A stretch of 64,000 nucleotides of DNA from Psychrobacillus sp. FSL H8-0483 (GTDB lineage Bacteria > Bacillota > Bacilli > Bacillales_A > Planococcaceae). The notes under the pieces are model-generated. The model saw nothing but the letters and a program-made list of their open reading frames with translations, searched no databases and was not told the origin of the DNA. Of the stretch, positions 35,896 to 45,597 are shown one piece after another. Made by a program: the position numbers and the translations under genes. The stretch spans positions 4,037,001 to 4,101,000 of the forward strand of contig NZ_CP152052.1 of assembly GCF_038637725.1 (NCBI RefSeq), read 5' to 3'. The number at the start of each line of letters is the position of its first letter. The first letter of the stretch is position 1.

Positions 35896-36651
35896 ATGGC
35901 ACAAGAACCGGAATTGACGCTCGTCGAACATTTAACCGAGCTTCGAAAAAGGCTCATTATAGTAGCATCAACTTTTATCCTATCCCTTGCTTTAGGGTTT
36001 TGGATGGCTCCAAAAACATTAACCTTCTTAAAACAACAACCTACAGCTGCCCATGTCGAGTGGAATGTCTTTGGCTACACAGATGGACTGATGATTTATG
36101 TTAAATGTGCTTTAGTGTTAGCTATATTAATTACTTTACCAATTGCAATGTACCAATTATGGTTATTTGTGAAACCAGGTTTATTAGATAAAGAAGCAAA
36201 AGGTACGATTTATTTTATCCCTATTTCTTTTCTATTATTTTTAGCTGGTATCAGTTTTAGTTACTTTATCTTATTTCCTTTAATGTTGAACTTTATGTCC
36301 AACATTAATGATTCTATTGGTGCTTTAGAAACTTACGGTATGCAACAATACTTTACGTTTATGTTTAATTTAATTATTCCTGTAGGTATCGTTTTCGAAT
36401 TACCTGTTATCATTCTTTTTTTAACAAAACTAGGAATTGTCACACCGGATAGATTACGTAAGATGAGAAAGATTTCCTACTTTATACTAGTAATTGTTGG
36501 AGTTTCTATTACACCTCCAGACTTTATCTCAGACTTTATCATCGTAGTACCATTACTACTGTTGTTTGAAATAAGCATACTCGTTTCTAGTTGGTCTTAT
36601 AAAAAACAGCAAGCAAAACAAGCACTTCAGCAAGAAAATTTTGAAGAATAA
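35896..36651 (+). CDS. tatC: Twin-arginine translocase subunit TatC
   Basis: 251 residues from ATG 35896 (GGGGTGG upstream). The N-terminal signature LVEHLTELRKRLI and six membrane segments with RKMRKISYFILVIVGVSITPPDFISD are those of TatC. It recognises the twin-arginine signal peptide and, with TatA, exports folded proteins. tatA follows 97 nt downstream, giving a minimal TatAC pair as in other Bacillales. No obvious Tat substrate gene is adjacent. Confidence 0.95.
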   Translation: MAQEPELTLVEHLTELRKRLIIVASTFILSLALGFWMAPKTLTFLKQQPTAAHVEWNVFGYTDGLMIYVKCALVLAILITLPIAMYQLWLFVKPGLLDKEAKGTIYFIPISFLLFLAGISFSYFILFPLMLNFMSNINDSIGALETYGMQQYFTFMFNLIIPVGIVFELPVIILFLTKLGIVTPDRLRKMRKISYFILVIVGVSITPPDFISDFIIVVPLLLLFEISILVSSWSYKKQQAKQALQQENFEE

Positions 36652-36748
36652 ATTTTGCTTTTTATTCGTGTTATAATAAAATAGTAAACTACTCATGAAC
36701 TCTCGCCACTTGACTTATATAGAAAACAACTTAGAGGAGGAACTTCCT

Positions 36749-36952
36749 ATGCCAAACATCGGCGTACCAGGTTTAATCATTATCTTAATCATTGCTTTAA
36801 TCGTTTTCGGACCATCTAAACTACCACAGTTAGGTAAAGCAGCTGGACAAACACTAAAAGAATTCAGAAATTCTACGAAAGATATTGTAGATGAAGTAGC
36901 AGATGAATTTAAATTAGATAATAAAGAAGCAGATTCTAAAAAGAAAATATAA
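36749..36952 (+). CDS. tatA: Twin-arginine translocase subunit TatA/TatE
   Basis: 67 residues from ATG 36749, chosen because AGAGGAGG lies 8 nt upstream. One N-terminal membrane helix ([16 protein letters not shown]), the hinge [14 protein letters not shown] and an amphipathic helix ([12 protein letters not shown]) with an acidic/lysine tail, as in TatA. It forms the pore with TatC. Confidence 0.94.
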   Translation: MPNIGVPGLIIILIIALIVFGPSKLPQLGKAAGQTLKEFRNSTKDIVDEVADEFKLDNKEADSKKKI

Positions 36953-36959
36953 TGTCTTA

Positions 36960-36992
36960 AACCAGCTATTTTAAACAATAGCTGGTTTTTTT
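36960..36992 (+). terminator. Intrinsic terminator of tatC-tatA
   Basis: Perfect arms AACCAGCTATT (36960-36970) and AATAGCTGGTT (36977-36987) followed by T run, 7 nt after the tatA stop codon. Confidence 0.9.
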
Positions 36993-37263
36993 GTTTCTAA
37001 AACATGTTTGTTGACTAGAGAGTACTTATTGTCAAGGTCGTAACGGAGATGCAGTAGCAAAATGGATGTACGACTTTGCTACAAAACTCTGGTGAATAAA
37101 TAGTAGTAGGGATGAAATTGATAAATGCTTATTTATTTTTTATGAGGCTGCGTATCTTGCCACGGTCATTCTGCAGAATTGGTTGATAATAACAAACTAG
37201 CAACTCCTTATTAATTAACTTTGTCAATCCATTGCATCTCTAAAATTTCAATTGCCTTCTATC
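36993..37263. other. Non-coding gap with a possible short gene remnant
   Basis: No intact gene is visible. On the plus strand 37025-37097 reads as YCQGRNGDAVAKWMYDF and ATKLW then stop, which looks like the C-terminal end of a protein but lacks a start and ribosome binding site. I cannot assign it. Confidence 0.35.
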
Positions 37264-37296
37264 TAAAAAATCCCTCCTTCCAATGGAAGGGGGGAC
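37264..37296 (-). terminator. Intrinsic terminator of the TraB-family gene
   Basis: Arms TGGAAGGGGGG (37284-37294) and CCCTCCTTCCA (37272-37282) with one G-T or mismatch pair, followed on the minus strand by six T (37265-37270). Lies just after the stop codon at 37302. Confidence 0.8.
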
Positions 37297-37301
37297 CATA
37301 A

Positions 37302-38468
37302 TTAAAAGTTCTTAAAGAATACTCGAATAACATCTGCACCACCTATAAAAGTACCTAGGGATCCAAATAAGTTGGTTAAAACTACTACTAGTAATACACG
37401 AGTCACTTTGTTTTTCCAAAAACCTTTAATAGTGAATACGTCTTCTGACAACGTTTCAAAATCTGCTATCGTCGGTCGTTTCATAAAGGCCTGTACTAGC
37501 CCTGATACCCAACCAGACGCCAAAATAGGATGTAAAGCCGTAATTGGTGCTGCGATGAAGGCTGACAAGATAGCTAGTGGATGACCTAATGCAACTGCTG
37601 CTCCAATCGCTGCCATCGTACCTGTCCATAAAATCCAACTAATTGCTTGGTCCAATCCTGCCGAGGGATTAGCGAAAAATGTAAATATCATTAATACAAC
37701 AATTAACACAGGAAGAGACCAACCAATTATTTTCGGCACAATCGACTTTGGGGGTACAGCAGAAAGTTTTTCTAAATCTTGCTCTTTATGAATTTCTACT
37801 GTAATGCCTGGAACATGGGCTGCACCTAATACTGCCACTACCTTTTCTCCTGGTGCGTCTTTAATTTTTTGAGCCAAGTATTGATCGCGCTCATCAATTA
37901 AAGGTGTTTTTAGCTTTGGAAAGGATGCCGTAAATTCGGCAAGTACAGCATTCAATGTATCTTGTGTCTTCATCTTCTCTAGTTCTTCTTCCGAAATAGT
38001 ATCTTTGCTGAAAATACTAAAGAAAACAGAAGTAAGTAATTGTGATTTACCTATCCAACCAAGATTATGCCAAATACGAGAGAACGTTACTTGGATATTT
38101 CGATCCGCTAGGACTATTTCTGCTCCAACCTCTTTCGCACTTGCAATCCCTTGAATCATTTCCTGTCCTGGCTTAATATCAAACTGTTTTGCCATTCGAT
38201 TTTGGAACGAAGATATAGCTAGATTCATCAACAATAGGGTGGCTTTCTTTTCTTTAATTACTTTAAAGATGTCCGTCTCTTTCCACTTATTGTTATCCAT
38301 TATAGACTGATATCTTTGTTCATCTAATTCTATACAAACCGAATCTGGATTTTCTCTTTCAATTACTTCTTTTACTTGGTCTGCACTTTGTCTGGAAACG
38401 TGAGCCGTTCCAATTAAAATAATTTCCTTGCCATCTAAATATATGCGAGTAATATTTTCTTCCGACAT
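37302..38468 (-). CDS. TraB/PrgY family membrane protein
   Basis: 388 residues. The N-terminal TraB domain shows IILIGTAHVSRQSADQVKEVIERE, DSVCIELDEQRY and VVAVLGAAHVPGI, with the conserved GTAH, E and GAAH positions of this ERA-EcPPP/TIKI-like fold. Four or so membrane segments follow from about residue 250 (LPVLIVVLMIFTFFANP; ITALHPILASGWVSGL). Plasmid PrgY/TraB proteins limit pheromone activity, and TIKI relatives are proteases, but the function of this chromosomal form is unknown. Confidence 0.88.
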   Translation of the reverse strand: MSEENITRIYLDGKEIILIGTAHVSRQSADQVKEVIERENPDSVCIELDEQRYQSIMDNNKWKETDIFKVIKEKKATLLLMNLAISSFQNRMAKQFDIKPGQEMIQGIASAKEVGAEIVLADRNIQVTFSRIWHNLGWIGKSQLLTSVFFSIFSKDTISEEELEKMKTQDTLNAVLAEFTASFPKLKTPLIDERDQYLAQKIKDAPGEKVVAVLGAAHVPGITVEIHKEQDLEKLSAVPPKSIVPKIIGWSLPVLIVVLMIFTFFANPSAGLDQAISWILWTGTMAAIGAAVALGHPLAILSAFIAAPITALHPILASGWVSGLVQAFMKRPTIADFETLSEDVFTIKGFWKNKVTRVLLVVVLTNLFGSLGTFIGGADVIRVFFKNF

Positions 38469-38679
38469 AAACTACTTCCTTCATAGAATGTATTTCTTTT
38501 ACGTAATCCTATATTCATTGATTACTAAAAGACTGTCTATTGTTAATAATGAAGTACTTGACGATAAAATTCAATTAAGTTCTATTAAAAAACAACCAAA
38601 AATAGTGAAATTAAATAATTTCTTAGAAAACTAGAAATAGGTATATTTTTTCCTTCAGTAGAACTCTGTGACTTCGTGA

Positions 38680-38852
38680 TCAATTATCAGAGAGGAGCGT
38701 CAACGTACCGCAATCGTACTTCGATTATTTTAGCAGATGAATCAACTACAAGCATTGATAAAAATGGGGTACAACCTATTTCTAAAGAAGTGCAGAACAG
38801 GAACATAGCTACCATTATAGTGACTCATGGTGAATGGAAGATGGTATACTAA
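38680..38852 (+). pseudogene. Remnant of an ABC-transporter ATPase
   Basis: In one frame ERQRTAIVLR (part of the signature-loop helix) is followed, after a frame change, by TSIILADESTTSIDKNG and RNIATIIVTHGEW, i.e. Walker B (DEP changed to DES), D-loop and the switch histidine. It ends at TAA 38850-38852. The N-terminal Walker A part is absent. It resembles MacB/LolD-type ATPases and is a decayed 3' end. Confidence 0.75.
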
Positions 38853-38887
38853 CATTAACAAATAAATCTTACAGAGGAGAATGACCA

Positions 38888-39226
38888 ATGATTATTGTAA
38901 CGAATCGCATTAAAACTAAATTAGGTTTTGCGGAAAGAATGGCACCAGCCTTTACAAAGCCAAGTCCTCTTCAAGAAATGGAAGGTTTTATTAAGGTAGA
39001 AGTAGCAATTACAGTAGGTCTTACGGAATATGATGAAATGAATGTGAATATGTATTGGGATAATGAAGAAAACTTCCAAGCGTGGAAAGACAGTGACATT
39101 TTTAAACAAGCTCATAAACGCCCAGAACCAGGTTCTGCTGAATCTGCAGAGGAGTCTCCAATCTTAGGAAGCCAATTAATTATTTCGAAAGTCGCTGCTT
39201 CCATTGAAGCGATCCCAGCTAAATAA
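38888..39226 (+). CDS. Haem-degrading monooxygenase (IsdG/HmoB-like)
   Basis: 112 residues of the ABM fold. The haem monooxygenase residues Asn6, Trp66 (ENFQAW) and His76 (FKQAH) sit exactly at the spacing of IsdG (N7, W67, H77). The family opens haem to release iron in the cytoplasm. AGAGGAGAATG precedes the ATG. It stands alone, between an ABC remnant and a convergent GNAT gene. No Fur box was identified with confidence. Confidence 0.9.
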   Translation: MIIVTNRIKTKLGFAERMAPAFTKPSPLQEMEGFIKVEVAITVGLTEYDEMNVNMYWDNEENFQAWKDSDIFKQAHKRPEPGSAESAEESPILGSQLIISKVAASIEAIPAK

Positions 39227-39237
39227 TTTAAATACAC

Positions 39238-39276
39238 AAAAGTGGATGACTCGTTTTCTGAGCCATCCACTTTTTT
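39238..39276. terminator. Bidirectional terminator between haem monooxygenase and GNAT genes
   Basis: Perfect arms AAAAGTGGATG (39238-39248) and CATCCACTTTT (39264-39274) followed by a T run. It overlaps the end of the convergent GNAT gene. Confidence 0.8.
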
Positions 39277-39991
39277 ATTGTTTTCGATTGATACGATAAA
39301 TTCCTTTTTTATCTCGCAACGTACATCCATTCGTTTCAAAAATACGAATCATATGTTGGTTATTTTCATCGGTACTTCCCACATAAGATTTTGCTCCAAA
39401 ACGCTTCATTATTTCTAATGAAAGTAAATGAAACACAGTTCCATAACCCTTTCCTCGCTGTTCTGGAACTACACCAAAATAAAAGAGTCTTCCTTCATCT
39501 CTTGTTCCCTCTTCTATATGCGGAATACTAATACCTAGAGCTTGTTTACCATTCGAAAATATATAACAATGCTCACGCCATTTAGGACCAAGTTCATTTA
39601 CGAAGGACTCCATAATTTGGTCAATAGAAAATAGTTTATTTTTGTTGGCGGAACCACTTCTACAAGATTCATATAATTCTGCGAAGGCTGAATCACTTAA
39701 ATGACTTTCTGAGAGTGCATCTACCTTAATTTCCATAGAAGGGTTAAATGTCTCCTCTAAATTTCTTGTATACTCTACAATAGAAGAAACTTTATTAAAC
39801 CCACGTTTTAAGAGCCAGTCTTCGTTTTCTTCGTCCATTAATAAGGACAAGTACCCTACCTTTTCTGCATTCCATTCATCTAAAAGAGTTGTAAAAGCGA
39901 TTAAGTAATCTTCGTTGTTCTTCTTGACACCTTTTACTTGATCAACAAGCCAGTACTCTCGGTCTTTTTTTATCAGACTAAAAAGATTCAC
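39275..39991 (-). CDS. GNAT family N-acetyltransferase
   Basis: 238 residues. The acetyl-CoA-binding loop is seen late in the protein as VVPEQRGKGYGTVFHLLSLEIM, with the following YVGSTDENNQHMIRIFETNGC typical of motif B. The N-terminal half resembles a second, degenerate GNAT-like domain (YLSLLMDEENEDWLLKRGF). Substrate unknown. The gene stands alone. Confidence 0.85.
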   Translation of the reverse strand: MNLFSLIKKDREYWLVDQVKGVKKNNEDYLIAFTTLLDEWNAEKVGYLSLLMDEENEDWLLKRGFNKVSSIVEYTRNLEETFNPSMEIKVDALSESHLSDSAFAELYESCRSGSANKNKLFSIDQIMESFVNELGPKWREHCYIFSNGKQALGISIPHIEEGTRDEGRLFYFGVVPEQRGKGYGTVFHLLSLEIMKRFGAKSYVGSTDENNQHMIRIFETNGCTLRDKKGIYRINRKQ

Positions 39992-40055
39992 CTAAGTATC
40001 TCCTCTTTTCCTGTATCCAATGCGTGAGATAATACGACCATCAAAATATTTTACG

Positions 40056-40790
40056 TTATCTTAACGTGCGTTTTAAAAATTCTCTCGTTCGTTCTTGCGT
40101 CGGATTATTAAAGATTTGGTTTGGGGGACCTTCTTCTGCAATTACGCCTTTATCCATAAATACCACACGATCTGAAACCTCTTTCGCAAACTCCATTTCA
40201 TGTGTGACGATTAACATTGTAAGTCCTGATGCTGCTAGTTCTTTCATCACTTTTAGAACTTCTCCTACCATTTCTGGATCAAGTGCGGAAGTTGGTTCAT
40301 CAAACAACATGACATCTGGTTCCATCGAGAGTGCTCGAGCAATCGCTACACGCTGTTTCTGACCACCAGATAATTGAGTTGGTCTCGCGTTCACGTATTG
40401 ATCCATTCCAACTACTTTTAAATACTTTAATGCTATTTTTTCCGCTTCTTCTTTGGAACGTTTCAATACTTTTACTTGTCCCACGACACAATTACTTAGG
40501 ACATTATGATTATTAAACAGGTTAAATTGCTGAAAAACCATCCCTAGCTTAGTTCGATAAGCATGAATATCGTGCATGTTATCTAGAATATTTTCTCCAT
40601 TATAAATGATTTGACCACCACTTGGTTTTTCTAAAAGATTAACGCAACGAAGAAGAGTGGATTTACCAGATCCAGAGGAACCAATGATGCAAACAACTTC
40701 TCCTTTATTCACAGAGAAATCAATGTCTTTTAACACTTCATGATTACCAAAGGATTTGCTTAAATGTTGTATATCGATTACTTTTTCCAT
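40056..40790 (-). CDS. Polar amino acid (probably lysine) ABC importer ATPase
   Basis: 244 residues from ATG 40790, with GAAGGAGG upstream. Walker [16 protein letters not shown], signature [15 protein letters not shown], Walker [15 protein letters not shown] and TLMIVTHEM identify the GlnQ/HisP-type ATPase of polar amino acid importers. It is last in a three-gene operon (binding protein, permease, ATPase) behind a lysine riboswitch, so lysine is the likely substrate. Confidence 0.93.
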   Translation of the reverse strand: MEKVIDIQHLSKSFGNHEVLKDIDFSVNKGEVVCIIGSSGSGKSTLLRCVNLLEKPSGGQIIYNGENILDNMHDIHAYRTKLGMVFQQFNLFNNHNVLSNCVVGQVKVLKRSKEEAEKIALKYLKVVGMDQYVNARPTQLSGGQKQRVAIARALSMEPDVMLFDEPTSALDPEMVGEVLKVMKELAASGLTMLIVTHEMEFAKEVSDRVVFMDKGVIAEEGPPNQIFNNPTQERTREFLKRTLR

Positions 40791-40809
40791 TTGTTTACCT
40801 CCTTCGCTA

Positions 40810-41565
40810 TTAAATTCCCTCATTTTTTTGGGGAAGTGTTATTTGTGTAGGTTGACCAATCATACTGTAGTTAGTCGGACCTTCTAATTTTCTTTCAAAA
40901 TATCGTAAAATTAATGTTACCGAAAAAGTCATGACGAAGTACAAAATACATGCAACAAAAAATGGTTCAAAATACGTAAAGTTTATTCCTGCAATTGTTT
41001 TTGTTTGGAAATATAGCTCCGTTACACCAATTACATTCAGTACGGATGTATCCTTAATATTAATAATAAATTGATTGCCGGTCGCTGGTAAAATATTTCG
41101 AATAACTTGTGGTAATACAACTTGTAGCATTGTTTGTAGATGATTCATACCAATTGCTTGAGCTGCTTCAAATTGCCCTTTTTCAATGGAAATTACACCA
41201 CCACGAACAATTTCCGCCATGTAAGCACCTGTATTAATAGATACGATAACGATTGCTGCAACGGTTCGATCCATATCTATACCAAATGCTAAAGCAGACC
41301 CATAAAAAATGACCATCGCTTGCACGATCATTGGCGTTCCACGGAAAAACTCTATATATATGGAAAGAATAAAATTAACTATTTTCAAAAAAATTCGTTT
41401 TGCTTTTCTTTCAGGCACTGGTATTGTACGTATTACGCCTGCTATTAAACCGATAACAGCTCCTATTATCGTACCAATTATGGAGATTAAAAGTGTCATA
41501 CCTGCTCCACGAAGGAACATTGGCCAGTTATTAACTATTATTGATAAAATCCACTCTAAGCTCAT
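40810..41565 (-). CDS. Polar amino acid (probably lysine) ABC importer permease
   Basis: 251 residues with five membrane segments and the His/Glu/Gln permease signature ([48 protein letters not shown]). It is the channel of the riboswitch-controlled importer. AGGAGGAAAAG lies upstream of its ATG. It lies 66 nt after the binding-protein gene and 19 nt before the ATPase gene. Confidence 0.93.
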   Translation of the reverse strand: MSLEWILSIIVNNWPMFLRGAGMTLLISIIGTIIGAVIGLIAGVIRTIPVPERKAKRIFLKIVNFILSIYIEFFRGTPMIVQAMVIFYGSALAFGIDMDRTVAAIVIVSINTGAYMAEIVRGGVISIEKGQFEAAQAIGMNHLQTMLQVVLPQVIRNILPATGNQFIINIKDTSVLNVIGVTELYFQTKTIAGINFTYFEPFFVACILYFVMTFSVTLILRYFERKLEGPTNYSMIGQPTQITLPQKNEGI

Positions 41566-41631
41566 ACTTTTCCTCCTTAAACATTAAAACCGACTGCAAA
41601 TAGATGCAGCCGGTGTCGTGTCACTTCATCT

Positions 41632-42477
41632 TTATTCTGCCGCTGGTTGATTTTTAATAGCAGCATCCATAATCTCTTGTCTATCTTCCTCAGAGATTTT
41701 TGCTAAAATTTCATTTATTTTTTCAGTTAGATCGCTATTTTTCTTAAGTCCTACTGCAACCGCTGTTTCTTCCTCTGGCGCAACAAATCCATCTGTAAAT
41801 TCAACCATTGCAAACTTATCATTGGCTGAAGAAGCACTAATTCCTTCTGGGCGTTCGGATACGTATCCATCAATCACACCTGATTCTAGAGCAACTCGCA
41901 TTGCAGGGAAATTATCCGATGCAGGTTGTTTCTTTACGCCTTCAATTTGATCAATCACACCATAATGAGAAGTATTTAATTGTCCAGTTACCTTTGCACC
42001 ACTAAAATCTTGGATAGAAGTAGCTCCTTCAAAAGGTCCACCTTTTTTTACTACCATTACAAAGTTAGATGTGTAGTAGTTCTCAGAGAAGTCGATTGTC
42101 TTTTTACGTTCTTCTGTCGGTGACATCCCGGCAATAATTGCATCAATCTTTCCGGAAGTTAATGATGGTACTAATCCGTCCCATTCTGTTTTTACAATTA
42201 CTAATTCTTTTCCTAATCCATCTGCAATTCTTTTTGCAATTTCTACATCATATCCACCTGCATATTCTTTGTTGCCATCAATTTTCACGCCCCCGTTAGA
42301 GTCGTTTAATTGTGTCCAGTTAAAAGGTGCATAGCCTGCTTCTAAACCTACTGTAAATGTATTGTCCTTATCTGTAGCTGATGATGATCCACTGTTTTCT
42401 TTTTTGTCTGATCCACATGCTGCTAATACCAAAATTGCGGTAAGAAATATTGATAATAATAATAGTTTGTTTTTCAT
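41632..42477 (-). CDS. Polar amino acid (probably lysine) ABC substrate-binding lipoprotein
   Basis: 281 residues. Lipobox LAAC (Cys21), then GSDKKENSGSSSA linker. The mature part is an SBP_bac_3 fold: YAPFNWTQ, GGYDVEIAKRIADGLG, DGLVPSLTSGKIDAIIAGMSPTEERKKTIDFSENYY, and SERPEG later. The fold is common to Glu, Gln, His, Arg and Lys binders; the lysine riboswitch immediately upstream points to lysine. Acts outside the membrane. Confidence 0.93.
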   Translation of the reverse strand: MKNKLLLLSIFLTAILVLAACGSDKKENSGSSSATDKDNTFTVGLEAGYAPFNWTQLNDSNGGVKIDGNKEYAGGYDVEIAKRIADGLGKELVIVKTEWDGLVPSLTSGKIDAIIAGMSPTEERKKTIDFSENYYTSNFVMVVKKGGPFEGATSIQDFSGAKVTGQLNTSHYGVIDQIEGVKKQPASDNFPAMRVALESGVIDGYVSERPEGISASSANDKFAMVEFTDGFVAPEEETAVAVGLKKNSDLTEKINEILAKISEEDRQEIMDAAIKNQPAAE

Positions 42478-42539
42478 TTCTATTACTCTCCTTTTATTTT
42501 CAGTCTATGCGTATGAAATCTAAAAAAGGACAACTTGTA

Positions 42540-42789
42540 CAAAAAAAGACCTGAGATGAACTCAGGTCGCAATATGTATAGTTGCCCTAAATCCTCTACT
42601 TTTCCCAAATGAGATAGCACACCATTATAAACCGGGAAGATTATAACGGCAGTCCTGCAGTTCTTAACTACAGACCCAGCAAGTAATACGGAGAAATATT
42701 ACAAACTTCGGCGACATTCCCTTCTCTTTAGCATCATAGCTTCTCAAACTCCACTAAAGACTGTTAAATATCGCGCCTCTACCTCACCT
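42540..42789 (-). ncRNA. Lysine riboswitch (L-box) with terminator
   Basis: On the minus strand the aptamer starts GGTGAGGTAGAGGCGCGA, continues with AGAGAAGGGAATGTCGCCGA, TTGCTGGGTCTG, GGACTGCC and closes GGTGTGCTATCTC, the conserved L-box blocks. A terminator (GACCTGAG/CTCAGGTC, 42548-42568, then T run) forms the expression platform. It controls the amino acid ABC operon downstream (41632 leftward), repressing it when lysine is plentiful. Confidence 0.93.
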
Positions 42790-42823
42790 ATACTAAGTGA
42801 GGTCATATTCAATTATTGTTCAT

Positions 42824-42852
42824 AGTTTACAATAACAATTTCTTTCTGTCAA
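42824..42852 (-). promoter_or_regulatory. Promoter of the lysine-riboswitch operon
   Basis: TTGACA (42852-42847), 17-nt spacer and TAAACT (42829-42824) on the minus strand. Transcription would start about 25 nt before the L-box aptamer. The stretch 42853-43047 holds nothing else I can identify. Confidence 0.6.
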
Positions 42853-43047
42853 TCTATCTAGATTAAACACTTCTCTGACTGAGTATGATAAAGGACTCAA
42901 TCCCTCAGCAAATCCATATATATAAAAGTACACTTCTTTTTTTAATGGATTAAGTTATTTCAAAGAATTCGGTTATGCCAGTGTATTATCGACTGATTAA
43001 ATCCTGGTGATTTATTCTTAAAAATTGTTATTCGAAGGAGAACTGCG

Positions 43048-44238
43048 TTGAAAAAAATCTGGTTTTTAGGTTTTGGTTTTTTTAGCATAAGTTTAGGATG
43101 GTCATTGTATAACGGCTTTGTTCCATTCTTTCTAGATAATTATATTACAAGTACTGCATTAATTGGTTTTCTGATGACAATTGATAATTACTTTGCCCTT
43201 TTTTTACAGCCATATATCGGAAGCCGCAGTGATCGAACGAGTACACGTTTCGGTCGACGCATGCCCTATTTGCTTATTGGTCTCCCTTTTACCGCTTTAT
43301 TCTATGGTCTTATTCCTTTTCATACTAGTTTACTTACGTTAATCATTTTTATGGTTTGTATGAATTTATCTATGGCCATTTTCCGTTCCCCAACAATATC
43401 CTTAATGCCAGATATTACCCCTGAACCAGAACGTACAAAAGCAAATGGAGTTATTAATTTCATGGGTGGGTGCGGCGGCATATTAGCGTTTAGTGCTGGT
43501 TCATTCTTATTCAGTATGGAAGAATCGTTACCATTCTTAGTGGTTTCAATTATTTTCTTAGTAGCTTTAGTAGTTGTTTTTAAAAATATTAAGGAAAGCC
43601 AAGATGCTATTCCTTTTCCCATCTCGACCACACCAAAAATCAACTATAAAGTAGAATTAAATACTCCTACTGTTTTCTTGTTAGCTGCAATCTTTTTTTG
43701 GTTTATGGCTATACAAGGAATGGAAGCTTTATTTACTTTATATGGAGTAAACGAGCTTGGATTATCCAAAGGTGCTTCTGCATTTTCATTAGCTTTTTTT
43801 TCATTAAGTTTTGTGCTTTCCGCCATACCAAGCGGGCTATTAGGTGCAAAGTTTGGAAAGAAAAAAGTAATATTAATTGGGATCATCGGTTTATTCTTCG
43901 TTTTCTTTCTATTAAATTGGGTAGAATCTGTCTTTTCGTTACGCGCAATTCTATTAGCTGGTGGAATGTTTTGGGCTTGTATAAATATCAATTCCTACCC
44001 TTATATTATTTCTCTTGGGAGTGAACACAGTTTTGGAACACGAACTGGCCTATATTATTTAGTTTCTTCATTAGCGGCCATCATTTCCCCACCGGCTCTC
44101 GGGTTTTTAATTGATTTATTTGGCTTTGGAATATTATTTAATGCTACTGCCGGGAGTATGCTTTTTGCATTAGTCTGCATGCTGAAGGTCAAAACTACCT
44201 CCACTTCCTCTGTATCCATTCTTCCACCCAATGTATAA
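43048..44238 (+). CDS. MFS transporter (SLC45-like)
   Basis: 396 residues, twelve membrane segments. The A-motif region reads PYIGSRSDRTSTRFGRRMPY, the RSDRTxxxxGRR form found in glycoside/SLC45-type MFS proteins. Start TTG 43048 with GAAGGAGAA upstream; MKKIWFLGFGFFSISLGWSLYNG begins the first helix. Substrate unknown, perhaps sugars by family. It stands alone and ends at a terminator. Confidence 0.87.
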   Translation: MKKIWFLGFGFFSISLGWSLYNGFVPFFLDNYITSTALIGFLMTIDNYFALFLQPYIGSRSDRTSTRFGRRMPYLLIGLPFTALFYGLIPFHTSLLTLIIFMVCMNLSMAIFRSPTISLMPDITPEPERTKANGVINFMGGCGGILAFSAGSFLFSMEESLPFLVVSIIFLVALVVVFKNIKESQDAIPFPISTTPKINYKVELNTPTVFLLAAIFFWFMAIQGMEALFTLYGVNELGLSKGASAFSLAFFSLSFVLSAIPSGLLGAKFGKKKVILIGIIGLFFVFFLLNWVESVFSLRAILLAGGMFWACININSYPYIISLGSEHSFGTRTGLYYLVSSLAAIISPPALGFLIDLFGFGILFNATAGSMLFALVCMLKVKTTSTSSVSILPPNV

Positions 44239-44248
44239 ATGATACAAT

Positions 44249-44284
44249 AAAACCGGCCACCCAATGGATAGTAGCCGGTTTTTC
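44249..44284. terminator. Bidirectional terminator
   Basis: Arms AAAACCGGC (44249-44257) and GCCGGTTTT (44274-44282), then a T run, between the convergent MFS and symporter genes. Confidence 0.75.
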
Positions 44285-44299
44285 ATGTATTATTTGGTT

Positions 44300-45574
44300 T
44301 TATACTATTTCGTCTAAAGAAGCGTAGTAAGCTTCTTGTTTTTCTTTATCAAATCTACCTTCCCACTTAGACATTACAACTGTAGCCAATGCATTCCCTA
44401 CTACATTTACTACGGTACGTGCCATATCAAGAAGTCTGTCAATACCAGCGATGAATGCAAGACCTTCAACTGGAATACCTACAGTTCCTAAAGTAGCTAA
44501 TAGGACAACGAACGAAACTCCTGGTACCCCAGCAATTCCCTTAGAAGTCACCATTAATACCACAACTAAAGTAACTTGCTCCATAATACTTAAATCAATC
44601 CCATACATCTGTGCAATAAAAATTGCCGCAATAGCCTGGTAGAGTGTTGACCCATCCAGATTAAAAGAATAGCCAGTCGGGATAACAAAAGAAACAATGT
44701 CTTTTGGCGATCCAAATTTCTCCATCTTCTCCATTACTTTTGGCAATACAGTTTCTGAACTTGAAGTCGAGTATGCTAATAGTAATTCATCTTTTAATAC
44801 TTTAATAAGATGGAAAATATTGATGCCGACTAGTTTAGCAATTCCACCTAATACAACAACAATGAAAAATATCATTGCAAGGTAGACTAATGCCATTAAC
44901 TTACCTAGAGGTACTAACGATTCTAGGCCAAATTTTGACACGGTAACGCCAATCAAAGCAAATACACCGAATGGAGCAAATTTCATGATAAGGTTTGTCA
45001 CCCAAAACATCGCATCTGCTGTACCTTGGAAGAAGGCAAGTACTGGTTTACCTTTTTCACCAATTGCAGCAATACCTAGCCCAAATAGTACAGAAAAGAA
45101 GATAATAGCTAGCATATTTCCTTCTGCCATTGCCTGGACAACATTACTTGGAACAGCATTTACAATTACATCTGCAAAACCATGGCTTTGAACTTCTTCA
45201 GACGTTTCTACATATTGATGAATATCCGTTTTAGAAAGGGTAGACATGTCTACACCTACCCCAGGTTGGAAGATATTCGCCGCTAGTAACCCGACAAGAA
45301 TAGCAATAGTAGTAACAATTTCAAAGTATAAAAGAGTTTTTCCACCCAGTTTACCTAGCTGCTTTATATCGCCAGTCCCTGCAACTCCTAAAATCAAAGT
45401 AGAAACTATAATTGGGACTACAATCATTTTGATCATATTTATAAAAATTGTACCTATCGGTTGTAAATAGGTTTCCACTGCAGGATTTCCGAAAAAGATT
45501 GCTCCCACAGCAACCCCTAGTACTAACCCGACTAGAATTTGATAGGCCAATGAAAATTTAAATTTTTTCTTCAT
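44300..45574 (-). CDS. Dicarboxylate/amino acid:cation symporter (GltP/DctA type)
   Basis: 424 residues from ATG 45574 (GGGGTGA upstream). Family motifs: the serine-rich STSSSETVLPKVMEKM in the re-entrant loop HP1, the SFNLDGSTLY motif of helix 7, and SKGIAGVPGVSFVVLLATL in HP2. Such SLC1-like carriers take up glutamate, aspartate or C4-dicarboxylates with H+ or Na+. The two-component system upstream is of the GlnK/GlnL type, which suggests glutamate uptake under its control. A cre-like site lies at its 5' end. Confidence 0.92.
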   Translation of the reverse strand: MKKKFKFSLAYQILVGLVLGVAVGAIFFGNPAVETYLQPIGTIFINMIKMIVVPIIVSTLILGVAGTGDIKQLGKLGGKTLLYFEIVTTIAILVGLLAANIFQPGVGVDMSTLSKTDIHQYVETSEEVQSHGFADVIVNAVPSNVVQAMAEGNMLAIIFFSVLFGLGIAAIGEKGKPVLAFFQGTADAMFWVTNLIMKFAPFGVFALIGVTVSKFGLESLVPLGKLMALVYLAMIFFIVVVLGGIAKLVGINIFHLIKVLKDELLLAYSTSSSETVLPKVMEKMEKFGSPKDIVSFVIPTGYSFNLDGSTLYQAIAAIFIAQMYGIDLSIMEQVTLVVVLMVTSKGIAGVPGVSFVVLLATLGTVGIPVEGLAFIAGIDRLLDMARTVVNVVGNALATVVMSKWEGRFDKEKQEAYYASLDEIV

Positions 45575-45597
45575 CAATAAGTCACCCCTTTTTTTAT

